64,000 nucleotides of DNA, taken from assembly GCF_013408665.1 (NCBI RefSeq), contig NZ_JACCCL010000005.1, positions 1 to 64,000 of the forward strand, read 5' to 3'. The stretch comes from Sporosarcina sp. JAI121. GTDB taxonomy: Bacteria; Bacillota; Bacilli; Bacillales_A; Planococcaceae. The position numbers and the translations under genes are program-made. The notes under the pieces were generated by a model that made no database searches, was not told where the DNA came from, and was given only the letters and a program-made list of their open reading frames with translations. The stretch's first letter is position 1; every line of letters begins with the position of its first letter. This document shows positions 9,164 through 18,792 of this stretch, piece by piece.

Positions 9164-10633
9164 TTAGTGATTACTGAACTCTTCCACCATCTCCTGGATT
9201 TCCTGGATGTTACGCATTTTGTTGTCCCAACATTTCTGGCTTAAATCAACAGGATATTCTTCGGGATTCAGAGAGCGTTTATATTCATCCCATAATAATC
9301 CCAAGTTTTCTTTCGCATAATCACGCATTTGTTGAAGAGTCGGATTTTCGTAGATGATTTCTCCATCTTCAACGACTCTCACATGCAAATCCCTTGCTTC
9401 GAAATTTGTGACAAACTTCGAGATGAATGTATGGACGGGATGGAACATTTTAATGCGTTTTTCAGATGCCGGATCCTCGTCATACATCGTAATGTAGTCC
9501 CCTTCGGCTTTGCCGTTTTCCCGGTCGATGATGCGGTATAATTTCTTCCGACCGGGTGTTGTCACTTTTTCTGTTGTCGACGAAATTTTGATTGTATCTT
9601 CCATTTCGCCTGTATCATTTTCAATGGAGACAATTTTATATACTGCACCAAGTGCTGGCTGGTCGTAAGCTGTGATCAGTTTCGTTCCGATTCCCCACAC
9701 GTCCACCTTCGCGCCTTGCGCCTTCAAGTTAAGAATTGTATATTCGTCCAAATCATTCGAAACGAAGACTTTCGTTTCTTGGAATCCGGCTTCATCCAAC
9801 ATGCGGCGCGCTTCTTTCGATAGGAATGAAATATCTCCGCTATCCAGACGAACACCGATGAAATTGATTTTATCGCCAAGTTCTTTTGCGACTTGAATGG
9901 CCGTCGGTATACCGATTTTCACTGTATTGTAAGTATCGACAAGAAAAACGCAATCCTTATGGCGCTTCGCATACGAATGAAATGCTTCGTATTCGCTTTT
10001 ATATGCCTGAATCATTGAATGGGCATGAGTCCCTGCAACTGGGATATCAAATCTTTTCCCCGCCCGGACATTGCTCGTCGCTTCGACCCCGCCGATGAAA
10101 GTTGCCCGCGCGCCCCATATCGCTGCGTCCATCTCATGCGCACGGCGACTGCCGAATTCCATCACGACTTCATCTTTGACAACTTGTTTAATGCGGCTTG
10201 CTTTCGTCGCGATAAGTGTCTGGTAGTTGATGATATTAAGCAGGGCTGTCTCAATCAGCTGCGCTTCGATAAGTGTCGCTTCCACCCGTATGATCGGTTC
10301 ATTTGCAAAAACTAGTTCACCCTCGACCATCGAATAGACAGTACCCGTGAAACGGAGCCCTTTTAAATACGAAATGAAATCATCTTTATAGCCTAAGTCG
10401 TCCTTCAAATAGGCAAGATCGCTCTCACTGAAATGAAAATCCCTTAAATAATCGAGAACCCGTTCAAGCCCTGCGAATACCGCGTAACCATTACCGAACG
10501 GCAGCCTTCGAAAGAAAAGTTCGAAAACGGCTTTTCGTTCATGTATACCGTCCGCCCAGTAGGATTCCGCCATATTGATTTGATATAAATCTGTATGTAA
10601 AGCCAAGCTGTCATCTGTATACTTTGAACTCAT
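9164..10633 (-). CDS. pncB: nicotinate phosphoribosyltransferase
   Basis: Makes nicotinate mononucleotide from nicotinate, PRPP and ATP, the entry step of NAD salvage. 489 residues; visible family stretches include TDLYQINMAESYW at the N-terminus, EFGSRRAHEMDAAIWGAR, VAGTHAHSMIQAY around residue 205-217 and FIGVRLDSGDISFLSKEAR. The frame reads up to 10654, but AAGGAGA precedes ATG 10633 at good spacing, so that start is used. Operon partner of nadE immediately downstream. No NAD-responsive operator is recognisable. Confidence 0.95.
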   Translation of the reverse strand: MSSKYTDDSLALHTDLYQINMAESYWADGIHERKAVFELFFRRLPFGNGYAVFAGLERVLDYLRDFHFSESDLAYLKDDLGYKDDFISYLKGLRFTGTVYSMVEGELVFANEPIIRVEATLIEAQLIETALLNIINYQTLIATKASRIKQVVKDEVVMEFGSRRAHEMDAAIWGARATFIGGVEATSNVRAGKRFDIPVAGTHAHSMIQAYKSEYEAFHSYAKRHKDCVFLVDTYNTVKIGIPTAIQVAKELGDKINFIGVRLDSGDISFLSKEARRMLDEAGFQETKVFVSNDLDEYTILNLKAQGAKVDVWGIGTKLITAYDQPALGAVYKIVSIENDTGEMEDTIKISSTTEKVTTPGRKKLYRIIDRENGKAEGDYITMYDEDPASEKRIKMFHPVHTFISKFVTNFEARDLHVRVVEDGEIIYENPTLQQMRDYAKENLGLLWDEYKRSLNPEEYPVDLSQKCWDNKMRNIQEIQEMVEEFSNH

Positions 10634-10818
10634 GTCAATCTCCTTCTTCCACATTCTAATGCTTCAAGTATACACTATTTACCCTAATTCCGACGTAACT
10701 TAACATGATATAACACATCATTTTAATCATTCGCACAGTTTATGACCCTTTTGCTACATGAAATAACCTTTCCAGAGCCATAGTAAACAGATGGAACCGT
10801 AGGAAAGGAGGAACTTTC

Positions 10819-11016
10819 ATGGTAAATGACGATATGCAAGGATCAAGGAAAGACGTTAGTTTGTCTGAAAAAATTAGAACAGGCATGATTAATCAAAATG
10901 ATATCCATGAAGAACTATCCAGTGAGTTTGCAACCCTTGGCGAGCGTAAAAAAGCGATGATTGATTTATATCGTTCGACTAAGAAGGAAGGCAATGATGA
11001 AAAGCTGCAGCCATAA
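10819..11016 (+). CDS. small charged hypothetical protein
   Basis: 65 residues (MVNDDMQGSRKDVSLSEKIR...), hydrophilic, helical, no signal peptide or membrane segment. A good ribosome site (AAAGGAGG) stands nine bases before ATG, and a strong terminator begins at the stop codon, so a monocistronic transcript is likely. I do not recognise the family. Its size and lack of motifs would suit a small regulatory or stress protein, but nothing in the sequence shows a function. Confidence 0.7.
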   Translation: MVNDDMQGSRKDVSLSEKIRTGMINQNDIHEELSSEFATLGERKKAMIDLYRSTKKEGNDEKLQP

Positions 11017-11060
11017 AGAAAGTGACTAGATCCTTGTAAATCGGATCTAGTCACTTTCTT
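11016..11060 (+). terminator. terminator after the small ORF at 10819
   Basis: AAGAAAGTGACTAGATCC pairs perfectly over 18 bp with GGATCTAGTCACTTTCTT around a 9-nt loop. The U tract is short, but the stem is long enough to act in both directions. Confidence 0.75.
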
Positions 11061-11249
11061 CAATTTACAGTAATAATTAGAATCTATCTTAAAACAAAGT
11101 ACTAAGTATATACATATAGGGGTAGAATGAGGAAAGGCAAGACATTGCAGGGGTTTCTCCTTGTAATCTTTTTCGTATAAGTGGATACTTGAAAGATAGA
11201 TTTTATTATATTTTTTACATAAAAATAGGAAATAAGGAGCATTCTTTAT

Positions 11250-12287
11250 ATGAATGGGTTATTAGATATTTTCGAGAAAAAGGGACCGCGGCGTATTCTA
11301 ATTTTCGCATTAATAATAGTAATACTTTTCAGCGTCAGAAGCATGATGAATATTATCTTGTTAACATTTATTTTCGCGTTTTTATTAAATCGTCTTGTTG
11401 AGTTTACAGTTAAGCATATCCCTCTAAACCGTAAGTTACTGGTCATTCTACTATATACATTGATAGTTGGTTTGCTGACGGTAGGTGTAGTAAAGTATTT
11501 GCCTATAATAACAATGGAAATTAGCCAAATTATTAAGCGTATTACGAATTTTTATGCCGAGCCTCATGATAGCGTTTTGCTGACCTATATAGAATCCGTC
11601 ATCTCTAGCGATCAAATTGCCGCCTATTTGGAAAACGGTTTTTCATTTCTGTTAAAATATTTCTCTGATATTAGTAAAACGAGTATCCAAGTGCTACTTG
11701 CCTTAGTTTTAAGCTTATTTTTCCTGTTAGAAAAACCGCGTTTAATTGAGTTTACAAACAAATTCAAAGATAGCAAGATTGCCCCTTTTTATTACGAAAT
11801 TGAGTTTTTCGGAAAAAAATTCACAAGTACGTTTGGAAAAGTAATTGAAGCTCAATTCATCATCGCCATTGTTAATACATTCTTGTCGGTGATTGTATTG
11901 ATCGTACTTGGATTCCCGCAAGTAATCGGCTTGGCCATTATGATTTTCTTTTTAGGACTCATCCCGGTCGCAGGTGTCATCATTTCACTTGTCCCTTTAA
12001 CGTTAATCGCTTTTACAATCGGCGGATTCCTAAAAGTCGTCTACCTTATCGTAGCAGTCATGATTATTCACGGAATCGAAGCATATATCCTGAACCCTAA
12101 ACTGATGTCTTCAAAAACAGATTTACCCGTATTTTACACGTTTATCGTGCTGATTTTCTCGCAAAACTACTTTGGTGTCTGGGGGCTGATCATCGGTATT
12201 CCAGTGTTTGTTTTCCTTCTAGATGTACTCGATGTGACGAATAAAGAACCCTTAAATTCTGTGACGAATCCAAAGTTCAAGAGATAA
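11250..12287 (+). CDS. AI-2E family (PerM-like) membrane transporter
   Basis: 345 residues with about seven to eight hydrophobic helices: paired N-terminal helices (15-50), one near 65-85, then four to five in residues 150-320. The C-terminal HGIEAYILNPKLMSSKTDLP and VWGLIIGIPVFVFLLDVL are hallmark stretches of the AI-2E/PerM (UPF0118) family. Members have been linked to export of diverse small solutes and Na+/H+ antiport; substrate cannot be read from the sequence. AAGGAGC precedes ATG. Stands alone, with a bidirectional terminator behind it. Confidence 0.88.
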   Translation: MNGLLDIFEKKGPRRILIFALIIVILFSVRSMMNIILLTFIFAFLLNRLVEFTVKHIPLNRKLLVILLYTLIVGLLTVGVVKYLPIITMEISQIIKRITNFYAEPHDSVLLTYIESVISSDQIAAYLENGFSFLLKYFSDISKTSIQVLLALVLSLFFLLEKPRLIEFTNKFKDSKIAPFYYEIEFFGKKFTSTFGKVIEAQFIIAIVNTFLSVIVLIVLGFPQVIGLAIMIFFLGLIPVAGVIISLVPLTLIAFTIGGFLKVVYLIVAVMIIHGIEAYILNPKLMSSKTDLPVFYTFIVLIFSQNYFGVWGLIIGIPVFVFLLDVLDVTNKEPLNSVTNPKFKR

Positions 12288-12334
12288 GAAAAGACAAGGT
12301 GGAAAATTTTAAAATTTCCCCCCTTGTCTTTTTT
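12288..12334. terminator. bidirectional terminator between AI-2E transporter and ogt
   Basis: AAAAGACAAGG...AAATTTTAAAATTT...CCTTGTCTTTTTT forms a long A/T-flanked hairpin usable by the two convergent genes. Confidence 0.85.
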
Positions 12335-12340
12335 ATGTCG

Positions 12341-12865
12341 TTATAGGGAAACTTTCTTTTCCAATTCAAGCAGTTGCTCTTTCATGTCTAAGCCAGCCCG
12401 AAAACCACCCAACTTACCGCTTTTCGCAACGACGCGGTGGCAAGGTACAATAATCAAGACTGGATTGGCACCGATGGCGGTTCCGACGGCCCGTACCGAT
12501 TTCGGTTTTTCAATTCGTTCGGCAATGTCCGAATATGATACCGTCTGTCCGAACGGAATTTCTTGCAATGCCTGCCAGACGGTTTGTTGAAATGCGGTGC
12601 CATGAAGATCAATCGGCAGTGAGAACTCCTTGCGTTGCTCTGTCAAATAATCGATCAACTCGACTGCGTGTGGCTGCAAAATACTGGCCTCTTCCATCAG
12701 GGTATGACTCGGAAGACGATTTTTCACCCATGCGGAAAGTTCTTCGAACCGTGCATTCGGGGAACCGATATAGCAAAGTCCTTCTGTTGTCGCTGCGATA
12801 TACATATTCCATTGCGAGTGCTTCAGTAGCGTCCAATACACTTCGTTTTTAGAGCTGATCTCCAT
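12341..12865 (-). CDS. ogt: methylated-DNA--protein-cysteine methyltransferase
   Basis: Suicide repair protein that transfers alkyl groups from O6-alkylguanine to its own cysteine. 174 residues; the active site IVPCHRVVAKSGKLGGFRAG lies near residues 136-155, and the helix-turn-helix stretch GTAFQQTVWQALQEIPFGQTVSYSDIA precedes it. Length and architecture match Ogt/AdaB-type proteins. AGGTGCGGAAAG precedes ATG. Convergent with the AI-2E gene; no Ada regulator nearby. Symbol assigned by family; it could equally be called adaB. Confidence 0.93.
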   Translation of the reverse strand: MEISSKNEVYWTLLKHSQWNMYIAATTEGLCYIGSPNARFEELSAWVKNRLPSHTLMEEASILQPHAVELIDYLTEQRKEFSLPIDLHGTAFQQTVWQALQEIPFGQTVSYSDIAERIEKPKSVRAVGTAIGANPVLIIVPCHRVVAKSGKLGGFRAGLDMKEQLLELEKKVSL

Positions 12866-12990
12866 CTTTCCGCACCTCCATAATTGTTTTCCGATATTGT
12901 TTCGGCGTTTGTCCGGTTTACTAATTAACCTTAGTAAATGAAATAGAATAGATTTGAGAGTCCCAAGCTTCGCGCTATTGCTTGTCTATT

Positions 12991-13290
12991 TTACCAGAGC
13001 GGTTCATCTTCATTGGATAATTCAATCATATATAGGGCTAGGACCATCGCTAAAATAGCGGTTACGCACAAGATTGAAATGATAATCGGCAAGTTAAGTT
13101 TTAATAAGACTGCAGGGATAAGCGTCAATGAAGGCGAAATGGATATCAAGCCTACCCGCTTTCTAGATTCGGGAGCAACAAATTGTTTTTCACCACAGTA
13201 TAGGCATTCAATCCCGCTTCCGAACCGTAGGAACTTGATAAATGTATTTTTCCAATTCCATTTACGACCACAACTTTCACAGTTCGGCAT
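12991..13290 (-). CDS. CXXC-20-CXXC zinc-ribbon membrane protein
   Basis: 99 residues from ATG 13290 (MPNCESCGRKWNW). Two CxxC pairs, CESC and CLYC, are separated by about 24 residues and likely bind a metal, followed by two hydrophobic helices (residues ~50-90). This matches a small family of Bacillales proteins named for the spacing of their cysteine pairs. The frame extends to 13329, but a GGGGGTGAGGA site fits ATG 13290. Function unknown. Confidence 0.8.
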   Translation of the reverse strand: MPNCESCGRKWNWKNTFIKFLRFGSGIECLYCGEKQFVAPESRKRVGLISISPSLTLIPAVLLKLNLPIIISILCVTAILAMVLALYMIELSNEDEPLW

Positions 13291-13495
13291 TTCCTCACCC
13301 CCAATTACTACATATACGTTCTTAATCACAAATAAGTTTCAACGAGCACCATTGATTACCGATATATTTACGTTGAATTTATAAATACCTGTATAACAAC
13401 AAACACCCCACAAAAAATTCTAGACGACTTTTCTTGCATCATAAAACTCTCTAGATTAGAATCATTATAAATAAGAGAATTTAGGAGCGAATTAA

Positions 13496-14227
13496 ATGTC
13501 AACTTTATATGAGCCGGCTCTACATATCAATGACGTCAACTATTCTATGGGTGACGTACATATTTTAAAAAACATTACAGGCTCCTTTCCGAAAGGGAAA
13601 ATCACGACACTTGTCGGCCCTTCAGGAGCAGGTAAAACAACGTTGCTCAAATTGTGCAATGGCTTGATTTCCCCTACATCAGGAGATATTTTCATTCATG
13701 ATAAACCCATTTCCTCATATGAACCCACTGAACTGCGCCGCCACGTCGGAATTGCACTTCAAAGCGCACCAATGATCAAAGGAACCGTCTATCATAACTT
13801 GGCTCTCCCTATGGAACTGCAAGGTAGAAAGCTCGCCGAGCAGGATGCGATTGCCATTTTGGAAGATGTGGGGCTGGATAAGCTCTTTTTACATCGGAAA
13901 ACGAACGACTTATCCGGCGGTCAGCTTCAAAAGGTATCAATTGCACGCACCCTGAATAATCGTTCTGAAATCCTACTTCTGGATGAAATCACATCCGCCC
14001 TTGACCGATCATCGCTACATGAAATCGAAGAATTGATCGTTAAAATCAATCGGAAATACGGTACTACAATCATCTGGATTACACATAACTTGGAGCAAGC
14101 CATGTCAATCGGTGATTATACATGGGTTCTTATGGATGGCCAAGTCATTGAAACCGGTGAAAGTGACTTATTGAAATCACCGATGAATGAAGTAGTCAGG
14201 CAGTTTGTACAAGGAGGCGCAGAATGA
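13496..14227 (+). CDS. fetA: ABC transporter ATP-binding protein, FetA-type
   Basis: 243 residues with Walker A GPSGAGKTTLLK (~residues 42-53), Q-loop LQSAPMIKGTVYHN, signature DLSGGQLQKVSIA and Walker B ILLLDEITSALD. Its TGA overlaps the ATG of a UPF0014 permease, which identifies the pair as FetAB-like (YjkB-YjkA in B. subtilis). In E. coli FetAB exports iron and protects against peroxide stress; transfer of that role here is inference. TTAGGAG precedes ATG 13496. Confidence 0.85.
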   Translation: MSTLYEPALHINDVNYSMGDVHILKNITGSFPKGKITTLVGPSGAGKTTLLKLCNGLISPTSGDIFIHDKPISSYEPTELRRHVGIALQSAPMIKGTVYHNLALPMELQGRKLAEQDAIAILEDVGLDKLFLHRKTNDLSGGQLQKVSIARTLNNRSEILLLDEITSALDRSSLHEIEELIVKINRKYGTTIIWITHNLEQAMSIGDYTWVLMDGQVIETGESDLLKSPMNEVVRQFVQGGAE

Positions 14228-14979
14228 GTTATCTGACGTTATCCATTACACTTATTTTTGTTATTATCCCCCTACTATTATCCAAGACCCTTCGTTTAGG
14301 CTTGGAAAAAGACACGATCGTCGCAACAGTTCGGTCCATTATCCAGCTGCTTGCCGTTGGATACATTCTAAAATTTGTCTTTGAGTCCGAAAATATTTTG
14401 TATATTCTTTTGATGGTCACATTGATGATTGCAGCAGCTACGCATAACGCACGGAAAAAAGGAAAGGCGATTGAAGGCATTACGTGGAAAATCGCGGTCA
14501 CATTAGTTTTTGTCGAAGTGCTGACGCAAAGTATTTTACTTGGCTTCCAAATCGTGCCCCCAACGGCGCAATATATCATTTCAATCAGCGGCATGGTCAT
14601 CGGCAACTCGATGGTACTATCCATCCTCTTTCTTAACAGATTTACAGCTGAAGTCGAAACGCATCGTGACGAAACGGAACTCATCCTCTCACTTGGAGGA
14701 ACGCCAAAACAAGCAATTCACAGGCAGCTCATCAATGCCATCAAGGCAAGTATGATCCCGACTATTGAAAGTCAAAAGACAATGGGCTTAGTCCAACTTC
14801 CCGGTATGATGAGTGGTCAAATCATCGCGGGTGCGGACCCAATCCAAGCGGTCCAATTCCAATTGCTCATTATTTTCTTATTATTGACGACAGCCGCGGT
14901 ATCAAGTGTATTACTTGGTTTTTTATCGTATCCAAGCTTGTTCAATCAACGGATGCAACTATTGAAAGGAAAGTTTTAA
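14224..14979 (+). CDS. fetB: UPF0014/FetB-type ABC permease
   Basis: 251 residues with about seven hydrophobic helices and the family landmarks ATVRSIIQLLAVGYIL near residue 35-50, AATHNARKKGKAI, and VQLPGMMSGQIIAGADPIQAVQFQLLI in the C-terminal third. Membrane half of the putative iron exporter encoded with the upstream ATPase (4-nt ATGA overlap). No Fur or PerR box is obvious in front of the operon. Confidence 0.86.
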   Translation: MSYLTLSITLIFVIIPLLLSKTLRLGLEKDTIVATVRSIIQLLAVGYILKFVFESENILYILLMVTLMIAAATHNARKKGKAIEGITWKIAVTLVFVEVLTQSILLGFQIVPPTAQYIISISGMVIGNSMVLSILFLNRFTAEVETHRDETELILSLGGTPKQAIHRQLINAIKASMIPTIESQKTMGLVQLPGMMSGQIIAGADPIQAVQFQLLIIFLLLTTAAVSSVLLGFLSYPSLFNQRMQLLKGKF

Positions 14980-15056
14980 CTATCCACCCCTTGTTTTATT
15001 TTCCATGTCGTGATAGAGTTATGGAAATTGTTTTTTCACATAATTTAATATTTTTA

Positions 15057-15164
15057 TTCTTATCAAGAGAGACCGAGGGAGTGGCCCGATGACGTCTCAG
15101 CAACCAGCCTATTCAGGCATGGTGCTAATTCCTTTAGGTATTCAAACTGCCTAGAAGATAAGAA
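15057..15164 (+). promoter_or_regulatory. SAM-I (S-box) riboswitch upstream of metI
   Basis: P1 arms TTCTTATC (15057-15064) and GATAAGAA (15157-15164) close the element. The conserved AAGAGAGAC, GAGGGAGTGGCCCGATGA and CAGCAACC blocks follow in order, with the GGTGCTAATTCC block after them. SAM binding would stabilise this fold and let the terminator at 15183 form. Confidence 0.96.
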
Positions 15165-15182
15165 GATAGTCTACGATATTTC

Positions 15183-15218
15183 GGGGACCCTCTTCTTATA
15201 GAGGGTCCCCTTTCTATT
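15183..15218 (+). terminator. S-box-controlled terminator upstream of metI
   Basis: GGGGACCCTC pairs with GAGGGTCCCC across a short loop, followed by TTTCTATTT. It sits 18 nt after the aptamer and ends about 15 nt before the metI start. Confidence 0.9.
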
Positions 15219-15231
15219 TCAAAGGAAAAGA

Positions 15232-16362
15232 GTGATTTCATTGACGAAAAGAAGTTTGGCAACAAAGTTGGTACAACTGGGAAATAACAGTGATCCGCGG
15301 ACTGGCGCCGTTAACCCGCCAATCCATTTATCAACAGCATACAAACATAAGGGTCTCGGTCAATCCACCGGCTATGACTACACGCGGACGAAAAACCCGA
15401 CCCGAACCATTTTGGAAGAAGGTATTGCAAACTTGGAGGGCGGAGATGCAGGTTATGCATGCAGTTCAGGCATGGCAGCAATTCAGCTTATCCTGACCCT
15501 CTTCCGGCCGGGTGATGAATTGATTGTTCCTGAAGACATTTACGGAGGTACATACCGCCTGCTTGATCAGTATTCGGATCTCTATTCAATCCACACCACG
15601 TATACGGATTTTTCTGATGTGAATGAAACTGAGAAGTTGATCACGCCGAAGACGAAGGCGCTCTTCATCGAAACGCCGACGAATCCGCTGATGCAGGAAT
15701 TTGATATTCTGCAGTACGCCGAACTCGCTCGAAAGCATAATTTATTGTTGATTGTCGACAACACGTTTTTATCGCCCTATTTCCAGAGACCGATTGAACT
15801 TGGTGCCGACATCGTCATGCACAGTGCGACGAAATATATCGGCGGACATAACGATGTCCTCTCTGGACTCGTTGTCGCAAAAGGTGAGAAACTTTGTGAA
15901 AAACTGGCCGTTAATCATAATGCTATCGGTGCGGTCCTCTCCCCTTTCGATTCGTGGTTACTAATCAGAGGATTGAAGACACTGCATTTGAGAATGAAAC
16001 AGCATGATGAAAACGCGAAAATAATCGTGAATTATTTAAAGGATGAACCGCTTGTGACTGATGTACTCTATCCAGGAAAAGGCGGAATGCTATCGTTTCG
16101 TCTGAACGATAGTGAATCGGTTGGCCCATTCCTTGAAAATCTGCGTCTCATTACCTTTGCGGAAAGTTTAGGCGGAGTGGAAAGTTTCATCACGTACCCA
16201 GCAACACAAACGCATGCGGACATTCCGCGCGAAGAAAGGATACGCCGGGGCGTCTGCGACCGACTTCTGCGTTTCTCTGTCGGGGTCGAAGAAGCGGATG
16301 ATCTTATAGCGGACTTAAAGCAAGTGTTTGCCACTTTGAAAAGCGAGGTGGTTCTGCGATGA
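15232..16362 (+). CDS. metI: cystathionine gamma-synthase / O-acetylhomoserine thiolyase
   Basis: PLP enzyme of the Cys/Met metabolism family, joining cysteine (or sulfide) to activated homoserine. 376 residues. The PLP lysine is in HSATKYIGGHNDV (~residue 200), and the stretch VDNTFLSPYFQRPIELGADIV precedes it. The C-terminus holds FAESLGGVESFITYPATQTH, typical of the gamma-synthase branch. Start is GTG 15232 after AAAGGA. First gene of an S-box operon and overlaps metC by 4 nt, as in the B. subtilis metIC operon. Confidence 0.95.
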   Translation: MISLTKRSLATKLVQLGNNSDPRTGAVNPPIHLSTAYKHKGLGQSTGYDYTRTKNPTRTILEEGIANLEGGDAGYACSSGMAAIQLILTLFRPGDELIVPEDIYGGTYRLLDQYSDLYSIHTTYTDFSDVNETEKLITPKTKALFIETPTNPLMQEFDILQYAELARKHNLLLIVDNTFLSPYFQRPIELGADIVMHSATKYIGGHNDVLSGLVVAKGEKLCEKLAVNHNAIGAVLSPFDSWLLIRGLKTLHLRMKQHDENAKIIVNYLKDEPLVTDVLYPGKGGMLSFRLNDSESVGPFLENLRLITFAESLGGVESFITYPATQTHADIPREERIRRGVCDRLLRFSVGVEEADDLIADLKQVFATLKSEVVLR

Positions 16363-17543
16363 GTTTGAATAAAGAGCGATTGGAAACAACTATCATCCAC
16401 GCATCCGTACGCGGGGAATACGAACGGAAAACGGGCGCTGTCAATGTACCTGTTTACTTATCATCTACGTATCATCAGGACAGCTTCGATGGATTCGGAC
16501 CGTATGATTACAGCCGTTCAGGCAATCCGACGCGAGACGCTTTAGAAAAAACAATCGCTGAATTAGAAGGCGGTGCGCGGGGTTTGGCATTCGCTTCTGG
16601 AATGGCTGCCATTTCTTCCGCATTCATGCTCCTATCTTCCGGTGACCATATCGTCGTCACAGAAGATGTGTATGGCGGGACGTATCGCTTTGTAACCGAA
16701 GTTTTGCCAAGATTCGGGATTGAACATACCTTTGCAGATTTGACGAATGTCGAGGAAACGGCCCGTGCGGTAAAACCGAATACGAAAGTAATCTATATCG
16801 AAACACCGTCCAATCCACGTTTGGGCATTACGGATATTGAACGTATCGTTGAAATCGCAAAAACAAATAACTGTCTAACTTTCCTGGATAACACGTTCAT
16901 GTCACCGCTTTATCAACGTCCTCTCGACCTCGGCGTTGATATCGTCCTTCATAGCGCTACCAAATTTTTATCAGGACATAGCGATATCATCGCCGGTCTA
17001 GCCGTGACAAAAGACGAGGAGCTTGGCAATCGATTGGCATTCATCCAGAATTCTTTCGGATCTATCCTAGGTGCACAAGATTCCTATGCATTAATTCAAG
17101 GAATCAAAACGTTGGGTGCCCGTTTAACGCAGTCATCCGAATCAGCACAGAAAATCGCTACTTATTTACATGATCATTCGTTAGTGGAAGTAGTATTTTA
17201 TCCCGGGTTAGCAAGCCATCCTGGGCATGCCACACACGCAAGACAGTCGAAAAGTCCCGGGGCAGTCCTGTCCTTCCGATTACCGAACAGGGATACAGCG
17301 AAAACATTTGTCGACAATGTCCAGATACCTGTTTTCGCCGTAAGTCTTGGCGGGGTCGAGTCCATTCTTTCCTATCCTGCCACGATGTCTCACGCCGCCA
17401 TGCCGAAGGAAGAACGGGAAAAACGTGGCATCACCGATGGCCTGCTGCGATTTTCCGTCGGTCTCGAACATGTAGATGACTTGATTGCAGACTTCGATCA
17501 AGCTTTGACTAAAGCAACTAGCAAAGTTGCAATACGTAATTAA
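16359..17543 (+). CDS. metC: cystathionine beta-lyase
   Basis: Cleaves cystathionine to homocysteine, pyruvate and ammonia. 394 residues of the Cys/Met PLP family with YSRSGNPTRDALE near residue 50, GGTYRF, and the PLP lysine in HSATKFLSGHSDIIAG (~residue 200). Paralogous to MetI directly upstream, with which it shares an ATGA overlap. The next gene, a homocysteine methyltransferase, starts 43 nt downstream, so the operon runs from O-acyl-homoserine to methionine. Confidence 0.95.
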   Translation: MSLNKERLETTIIHASVRGEYERKTGAVNVPVYLSSTYHQDSFDGFGPYDYSRSGNPTRDALEKTIAELEGGARGLAFASGMAAISSAFMLLSSGDHIVVTEDVYGGTYRFVTEVLPRFGIEHTFADLTNVEETARAVKPNTKVIYIETPSNPRLGITDIERIVEIAKTNNCLTFLDNTFMSPLYQRPLDLGVDIVLHSATKFLSGHSDIIAGLAVTKDEELGNRLAFIQNSFGSILGAQDSYALIQGIKTLGARLTQSSESAQKIATYLHDHSLVEVVFYPGLASHPGHATHARQSKSPGAVLSFRLPNRDTAKTFVDNVQIPVFAVSLGGVESILSYPATMSHAAMPKEEREKRGITDGLLRFSVGLEHVDDLIADFDQALTKATSKVAIRN

Positions 17544-17586
17544 GTATCTGTAATAAAAATATCTAGTTGGAAAGAAGGAATTTAAC

Positions 17587-18705
17587 ATGGCAAAGCAAGT
17601 AGCAGAACAAACGGTAACGTTAGCACCCTTCAAAGCAGATCACGTCGGAAGCTTCTTACGGCCGGAGCGTCTAAAAAAAGCCCGTCTCCAAAAAGAAAAC
17701 GGTGAAATCACTGCTGAAGAATTACGGACAATCGAAGACGAGGAAATTACAAAGCTCGTCGAAAAGCAAAAAGAGGCCGGACTGAAGGCTGTGACAGACG
17801 GAGAATTCCGTCGTAAGTGGTGGCACTTCGATTTTCTCGCCGGCTTCGACGGCGTTGAGTTTTACGAAACTGATAAAGGTCTTCAATTCAACGGAGTTCA
17901 AACGAAAGCACACGGCATCAAAGTAATAGATAAAATAGGATTCAGCGATCATTATATGATTGAACACTTCAAGTTCCTGAACAGTGTTGCAGGCGATGCA
18001 GTCGCCAAATTCACGATTCCAAGCCCGAATATGTTGCTCCATAGGGCGACATTCGAAGAAGGCATCTATGCAAGTGACGAAGAACTATTTCATGACTTGG
18101 TTACTGCCTATCAAGACATAATTCAAGCGCTTTATGATGAAGGGTGCCGTTATCTTCAAATCGATGATACGTCATGGGCTTCCTTCTTATCGGAAGAAGG
18201 AAGGGAAACATTGAAAGCGAAAGGTCAGGATCCTGACAAACTTGTACAGCTTTCCGCTAAAGTGATTAATGAATCCATCGCAAATAGGCCGGCCGACTTG
18301 CTCGTAACAATGCATATTTGCCGCGGCAACTTCCAATCAACCTATTTTTCCAGTGGTGGCTATGAAGAGGTATCTAAAACAATCTTCGGCGGATTGGACG
18401 TTGATGGTCTTTTCCTTGAATTTGATGATGAACGCTCAGGCGGGTTTGAGCCGTTGCGACATGTCAATCGGGCCGATATTTCCATCGTATTAGGTTTAAT
18501 CACTTCTAAATTCGGTGAACTGGAAAACCCTGAGCAGATTAAAGCGAGAGTAGCGGATGCTGCCAAGTATGTTCCGTTAGATCAACTTTGTTTGAGCCCG
18601 CAATGCGGTTTCGCCTCAACGGAAGAAGGTAATCTGTTGACCGAAGAACAACAGTGGGAAAAAGTGCGCCACGTAGTGTCAATCGCGCAGAACGTTTGGA
18701 ACTGA
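17587..18705 (+). CDS. YxjG/YxjH-type cobalamin-independent methionine synthase homologue
   Basis: 372 residues resembling the C-terminal catalytic half of MetE. DHVGSFLRPERLK at the N-terminus, QIDDTSWASF in the middle, and putative zinc ligands in MHICRGNF and SPQCGFAST. Methyl transfer to homocysteine is the expected reaction; the short form lacks the N-terminal MetE domain, and the methyl donor is uncertain. Third gene of the S-box operon. Closest named relatives by my reading are B. subtilis YxjG and YxjH, which are also S-box genes. AAAGAAGGAA precedes ATG. Confidence 0.88.
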   Translation: MAKQVAEQTVTLAPFKADHVGSFLRPERLKKARLQKENGEITAEELRTIEDEEITKLVEKQKEAGLKAVTDGEFRRKWWHFDFLAGFDGVEFYETDKGLQFNGVQTKAHGIKVIDKIGFSDHYMIEHFKFLNSVAGDAVAKFTIPSPNMLLHRATFEEGIYASDEELFHDLVTAYQDIIQALYDEGCRYLQIDDTSWASFLSEEGRETLKAKGQDPDKLVQLSAKVINESIANRPADLLVTMHICRGNFQSTYFSSGGYEEVSKTIFGGLDVDGLFLEFDDERSGGFEPLRHVNRADISIVLGLITSKFGELENPEQIKARVADAAKYVPLDQLCLSPQCGFASTEEGNLLTEEQQWEKVRHVVSIAQNVWN

Positions 18706-18728
18706 TGAAAAGGGGATAATCTATCGAA

Positions 18729-18760
18729 TGCCTCTCTATTAAAAGATAGAGAGGCACTTT
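18729..18760 (+). terminator. terminator of the metI operon
   Basis: TGCCTCTCTAT pairs with ATAGAGAGGCA over 11 bp, followed by CTTTGTTT. Confidence 0.85.
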
Positions 18761-18792
18761 GTTTATAAACAATAGAATTGGAAGTGGGAGAA